Shown one piece after another: positions 5,940 to 7,198 of a stretch of DNA of 7,198 nt (the first letter of the stretch is position 1; each line of letters begins with the position of its first letter). Location of the stretch: NCBI GenBank assembly GCA_964585485.1, contig CAZPDS010000106.1, positions 1 to 7,198 of the forward strand, in the 5' to 3' direction. Position numbers and translations under genes: made by a program. The notes under the pieces were generated by a model. It was given only the letters and a program-made list of their open reading frames with translations, ran no database searches and was not told where the DNA came from. This DNA is from CALGYY01 sp964585485. GTDB taxonomy: Bacteria; Bacteroidota; Bacteroidia; Bacteroidales; CAIWKO01.

Positions 5940-6068
5940 TTGAATATAAAGGACAATATAAAGAATGAATTCCTTATAAGAGGACGCTCAAGGGAGTGAT
6001 ATTATTATCGAATATACCGTTAATAAAGAGTTGTAATAAAATTGGCGTTTATTTGGATTGAATATAAA
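5940..6068 (+). repeat. Direct repeat TTGAATATAAA (two copies, plus a partial third)
   Basis: TTGAATATAAA occurs exactly at 5940-5950 and again at 6058-6068, 118 bp apart. The core GAATATA also occurs at 6010-6016. The intervening DNA is AT-rich without coding potential. The copies could be binding sites or fossil duplication borders, but base composition makes such matches easier to get by chance. Confidence 0.4.
5957..5978. repeat. Imperfect 22-bp palindrome upstream of rex
   Basis: TATAAAGAAT (5957-5966) and ATTCCTTATA (5969-5978) pair at 9 of 10 positions around a central GA; the only mismatch is A5962 with C5973. The size and symmetry fit an operator for a dimeric regulator. It lies about 165 nt above the rex start, rather far for direct repression of the promoter recognised at 6115. 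Confidence 0.35.
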
Positions 6069-6111
6069 TTTCAAAATAAATAAAGAAAAAATGCAGGATA
6101 TCAAAAAATCC

Positions 6112-6136
6112 TTGTATTTTTGTCCCATCAAAACAA
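6112..6136 (+). promoter_or_regulatory. rex promoter with overlapping inverted repeats (possible autoregulatory site)
   Basis: TATTTTTG at 6115-6122 fits the Bacteroidota -7 consensus TAnnTTTG, so transcription would begin near 6129, about 14 nt before the rex ATG. No TTG stands at the right distance for a -33 element. Two inverted repeats overlap the -7 element: TTTTG-N6-CAAAA (6118-6133), and TTGTATT (6112-6118) against AAAACAA (6130-6136), paired at 6 of 7 positions. TTGT/ACAA ends recall Rex operators (TTGTGA-Nx-TCACAA), but the spacing is wider than in known sites, so Rex binding here is a guess. Confidence 0.5.
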
Positions 6137-6142
6137 ACAGAG

Positions 6143-6817
6143 ATGGAAACTTCAAAATCAAGAACCAATCCTTCGTTACAGGCGGTGCCCGAGCCAACGG
6201 TTCGCCGGATGGCATTGTACCTGAATCTGATCAAACAGTGTCAGCGGAGTGGTGTGGAATATGTCACCGCACCGCTGATAGGAAGAATGTTGAAGCAGGA
6301 TCCCACGCAAGTGGTAAAGGATCTTTCCTATACGCAGGTGACTGGTAAGCCCAAAGTGGGTTACCAGGTGGAAGAAATGATTTTGGCCATCGAAGAATTT
6401 CTTGGTTATCATCGGGCGCACGAAGCCTTTCTGGTGGGGGCCGGAGCCTTGGGAACGGCACTCATCCGTTATCCGGGTTTCAGGGAGTTGGGGGTAAATA
6501 TTGTGGCGGCTTTTGATACCGACAAGCAAAAGGTGGGGACAGAGATCGCCGGCATTCCGGTATTTGATATGGAGAAGTTCAGAAACCTGGCCGAGCGTAT
6601 TCACATTCCAATTGGAATCATCACAACCCCGGCGGAGGCTGCGCAATCGGTGGCTGACCTGATGGTGGTCTGGGGAATACGAGCCATCTGGAATTTTGCA
6701 CCGGTGGCGATTCGGGTTCCCGAAACCATTATTGTACAGCATACCCATTTCTATTCGAACCTGGCTTTTATCGTTAATAAACTAAAGCAATCCGGGAATG
6801 AACAAGAAACGGCATAA
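6143..6817 (+). CDS. rex: Redox-sensing transcriptional repressor Rex
   Basis: This 224-residue protein is a Rex repressor, which binds DNA when NAD+ is abundant and lets go when NADH rises, switching on fermentative and anaerobic genes. Residues of about 15-80 form the winged helix: VPEPTVRRMALYLNLI, then the recognition helix region DPTQVVKDLSY (53-63) and the wing TGKPKVGY (67-74). The Rossmann NADH-binding domain follows, with FLVGAGALGTALIRYPGF (96-113), AFDTDKQKVG (123-132) and IWNFAPVAIRVPE (182-194). A C-terminal helix (THFYSNLAFIVNKL) is the arm swapped in the dimer. The usual VRKDL of the recognition helix reads VVKDL, so the Arg that touches DNA in Thermus Rex is Val58 here; this suggests a different operator preference. 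The ATG at 6143 fits the promoter 20 nt upstream. The next gene, a hydrogenase-type subunit, starts 25 nt after the stop and is a plausible target in the same operon. Confidence 0.94.
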   Translation: METSKSRTNPSLQAVPEPTVRRMALYLNLIKQCQRSGVEYVTAPLIGRMLKQDPTQVVKDLSYTQVTGKPKVGYQVEEMILAIEEFLGYHRAHEAFLVGAGALGTALIRYPGFRELGVNIVAAFDTDKQKVGTEIAGIPVFDMEKFRNLAERIHIPIGIITTPAEAAQSVADLMVVWGIRAIWNFAPVAIRVPETIIVQHTHFYSNLAFIVNKLKQSGNEQETA

Positions 6818-6842
6818 ACGTTCACTTTAAAAAGATCTGAAA

Positions 6843-7198
6843 ATGAAAACGGAACCGAACAAAAGTTTGAGACAATTTCAGCAGGTGCTGAGTATTATCG
6901 AGCAGAATCATCACGACAAGGCGCGCCTGATCCCCATTCTTCAGCAGGTTCAGGAGGCGTACCGCTATTTACCGCCCCAGGTCCTGACCTATATTGCCAC
7001 CGTGCTGAATATGCCGGTGGCGGAGGTTTACGGCGTGGCGACTTTTTACGCCCACTTTTCGCTGGAAGCCAAAGGAAAATATATTGTCAAGGTGTGTAAC
7101 GGCACGGCCTGTCACGTCAAAGGCTCCGAGAAGCTCATTGATGTTATTTACGACAAGCTAAAACTCAGTGAACAAAAACACACCACCGACGATATGAT
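6843..7198 (+). CDS. NuoE/HydC-like [2Fe-2S] subunit of an NADH-linked oxidoreductase (3' end outside the window)
   Basis: The first 118 residues of a thioredoxin-fold [2Fe-2S] protein of the 24-kDa NuoE family, running off the window edge. The N-terminal helical part contains LIPILQQVQEAYRYLPPQVL (29-48) and MPVAEVYGVATFYAHFSL (57-74), both typical. Cys85 and Cys90 in VCNGTACHVKGS are the first two of the four expected cluster ligands; the second pair (C-x3-C) would follow just past the edge. The form CxGTACHVxG is the one found in HydC/HndA subunits of NADH-dependent, often electron-bifurcating, [FeFe]-hydrogenases and in related formate dehydrogenases. Complex I NuoE usually reads CTNxxC. 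Start ATG 6843 lies 25 nt after rex without a Shine-Dalgarno. Being directly behind rex, it probably opens an operon continuing with a NuoF-like flavoprotein and a catalytic subunit, which cannot be seen here. Confidence 0.88.
   Translation, partial: MKTEPNKSLRQFQQVLSIIEQNHHDKARLIPILQQVQEAYRYLPPQVLTYIATVLNMPVAEVYGVATFYAHFSLEAKGKYIVKVCNGTACHVKGSEKLIDVIYDKLKLSEQKHTTDDM

Larger units (their letters stand above)
5761..6142. other. Two-part intergenic region between mqnE and rex
   Basis: No convincing gene is found in these 382 nt. The first part, to about 5900, is GC-rich (41 of 60 bases G or C in 5821-5880). The second part is extremely AT-rich (15 of 60 in 6001-6060 and 10 of 60 in 6061-6120). 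The GC-rich part lies in a 66-codon open stretch on the minus strand (stop at 5787-5789, open up to 5987) with a Pro-rich end and no good start; the strand change in composition argues against a normal gene. A short inverted repeat, ATAGG-acc-CCTAT (5778-5790), follows mqnE but has no T-tract, so no clear terminator is seen. The AT-rich part contains the repeats and the rex promoter listed separately. No tRNA, riboswitch or other known RNA was recognised. Confidence 0.7.

Noticed and set aside
5761..6142. CRISPR array, tRNA or riboswitch in the largest intergenic region
   Set aside because: No regularly spaced repeats, no cloverleaf arms and no known aptamer core could be found.
6058..6348. 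Plus-strand open frame of 96 codons starting in the AT-rich leader
   Set aside because: It runs through the rex promoter and start in another frame and its translation is low-complexity followed by out-of-frame rex.
6176..6748. Open frame of 190 codons on the minus strand inside rex
   Set aside because: Shadow of rex, which has complete winged-helix and NADH-binding motifs.

Overview
The window looks like a chromosomal piece from a member of the Bacteroidota. Several signs agree. The divergent promoters at 2797-2886 and the rex promoter at 6115 carry TAnnTTTG-type -7 elements. Almost every start codon lacks a Shine-Dalgarno sequence. A secreted protease ends in a YPNP-type sorting domain of the type IX secretion system (T9SS), and Rex has the TGKPKVGY wing that I associate with this phylum. 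The genes are of moderate GC with AT-rich intergenic DNA. I cannot name a genus.

Layout. Positions 1-495 hold the 3' end of a glycyl-tRNA synthetase gene on the + strand. It converges on a minus-strand cluster prs - rplY/ctc - pth (2762 down to 524), the order also known from Firmicutes such as Bacillus subtilis. The 28 nt between the two convergent genes consists almost entirely of a four-copy heptamer repeat. A terminator-like hairpin lies between rplY and pth. A divergent promoter region (2763-2951) separates prs from a plus-strand gene for a secreted lysyl-endopeptidase-like serine protease (2952-4613). It is followed after 34 nt by mqnE (4648-5760), a radical SAM enzyme of the futalosine route to menaquinone. 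A 382-nt non-coding stretch (5761-6142) has a GC-rich first part and a very AT-rich second part with several inverted and direct repeats. It leads into rex (6143-6817), the NADH/NAD+-sensing repressor. After 25 nt comes the start of a [2Fe-2S] NuoE/HydC-type subunit (6843 to the window edge), cut off at 118 residues.

How they fit together. The left half is translation and nucleotide housekeeping: tRNA charging, PRPP supply, ribosomal protein L25 and peptidyl-tRNA recycling. The right half is redox and anaerobic energy metabolism: menaquinone synthesis, then a Rex-headed operon that probably continues into an NADH-linked, possibly electron-bifurcating, hydrogenase beyond the window. The protease is a free-standing exported degradative enzyme.

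I found no clearly new multi-gene system. The points most worth a second look are the protease's conserved lysine-specificity residue with loss of two neighbouring signature residues, the perfect Shine-Dalgarno before mqnE in a genome that otherwise avoids them, the all-frame stop repeat between glyQS and pth, the hairpin between rplY and pth, the overlapping palindromes at the protease transcription start, and the two-part intergenic region before rex.
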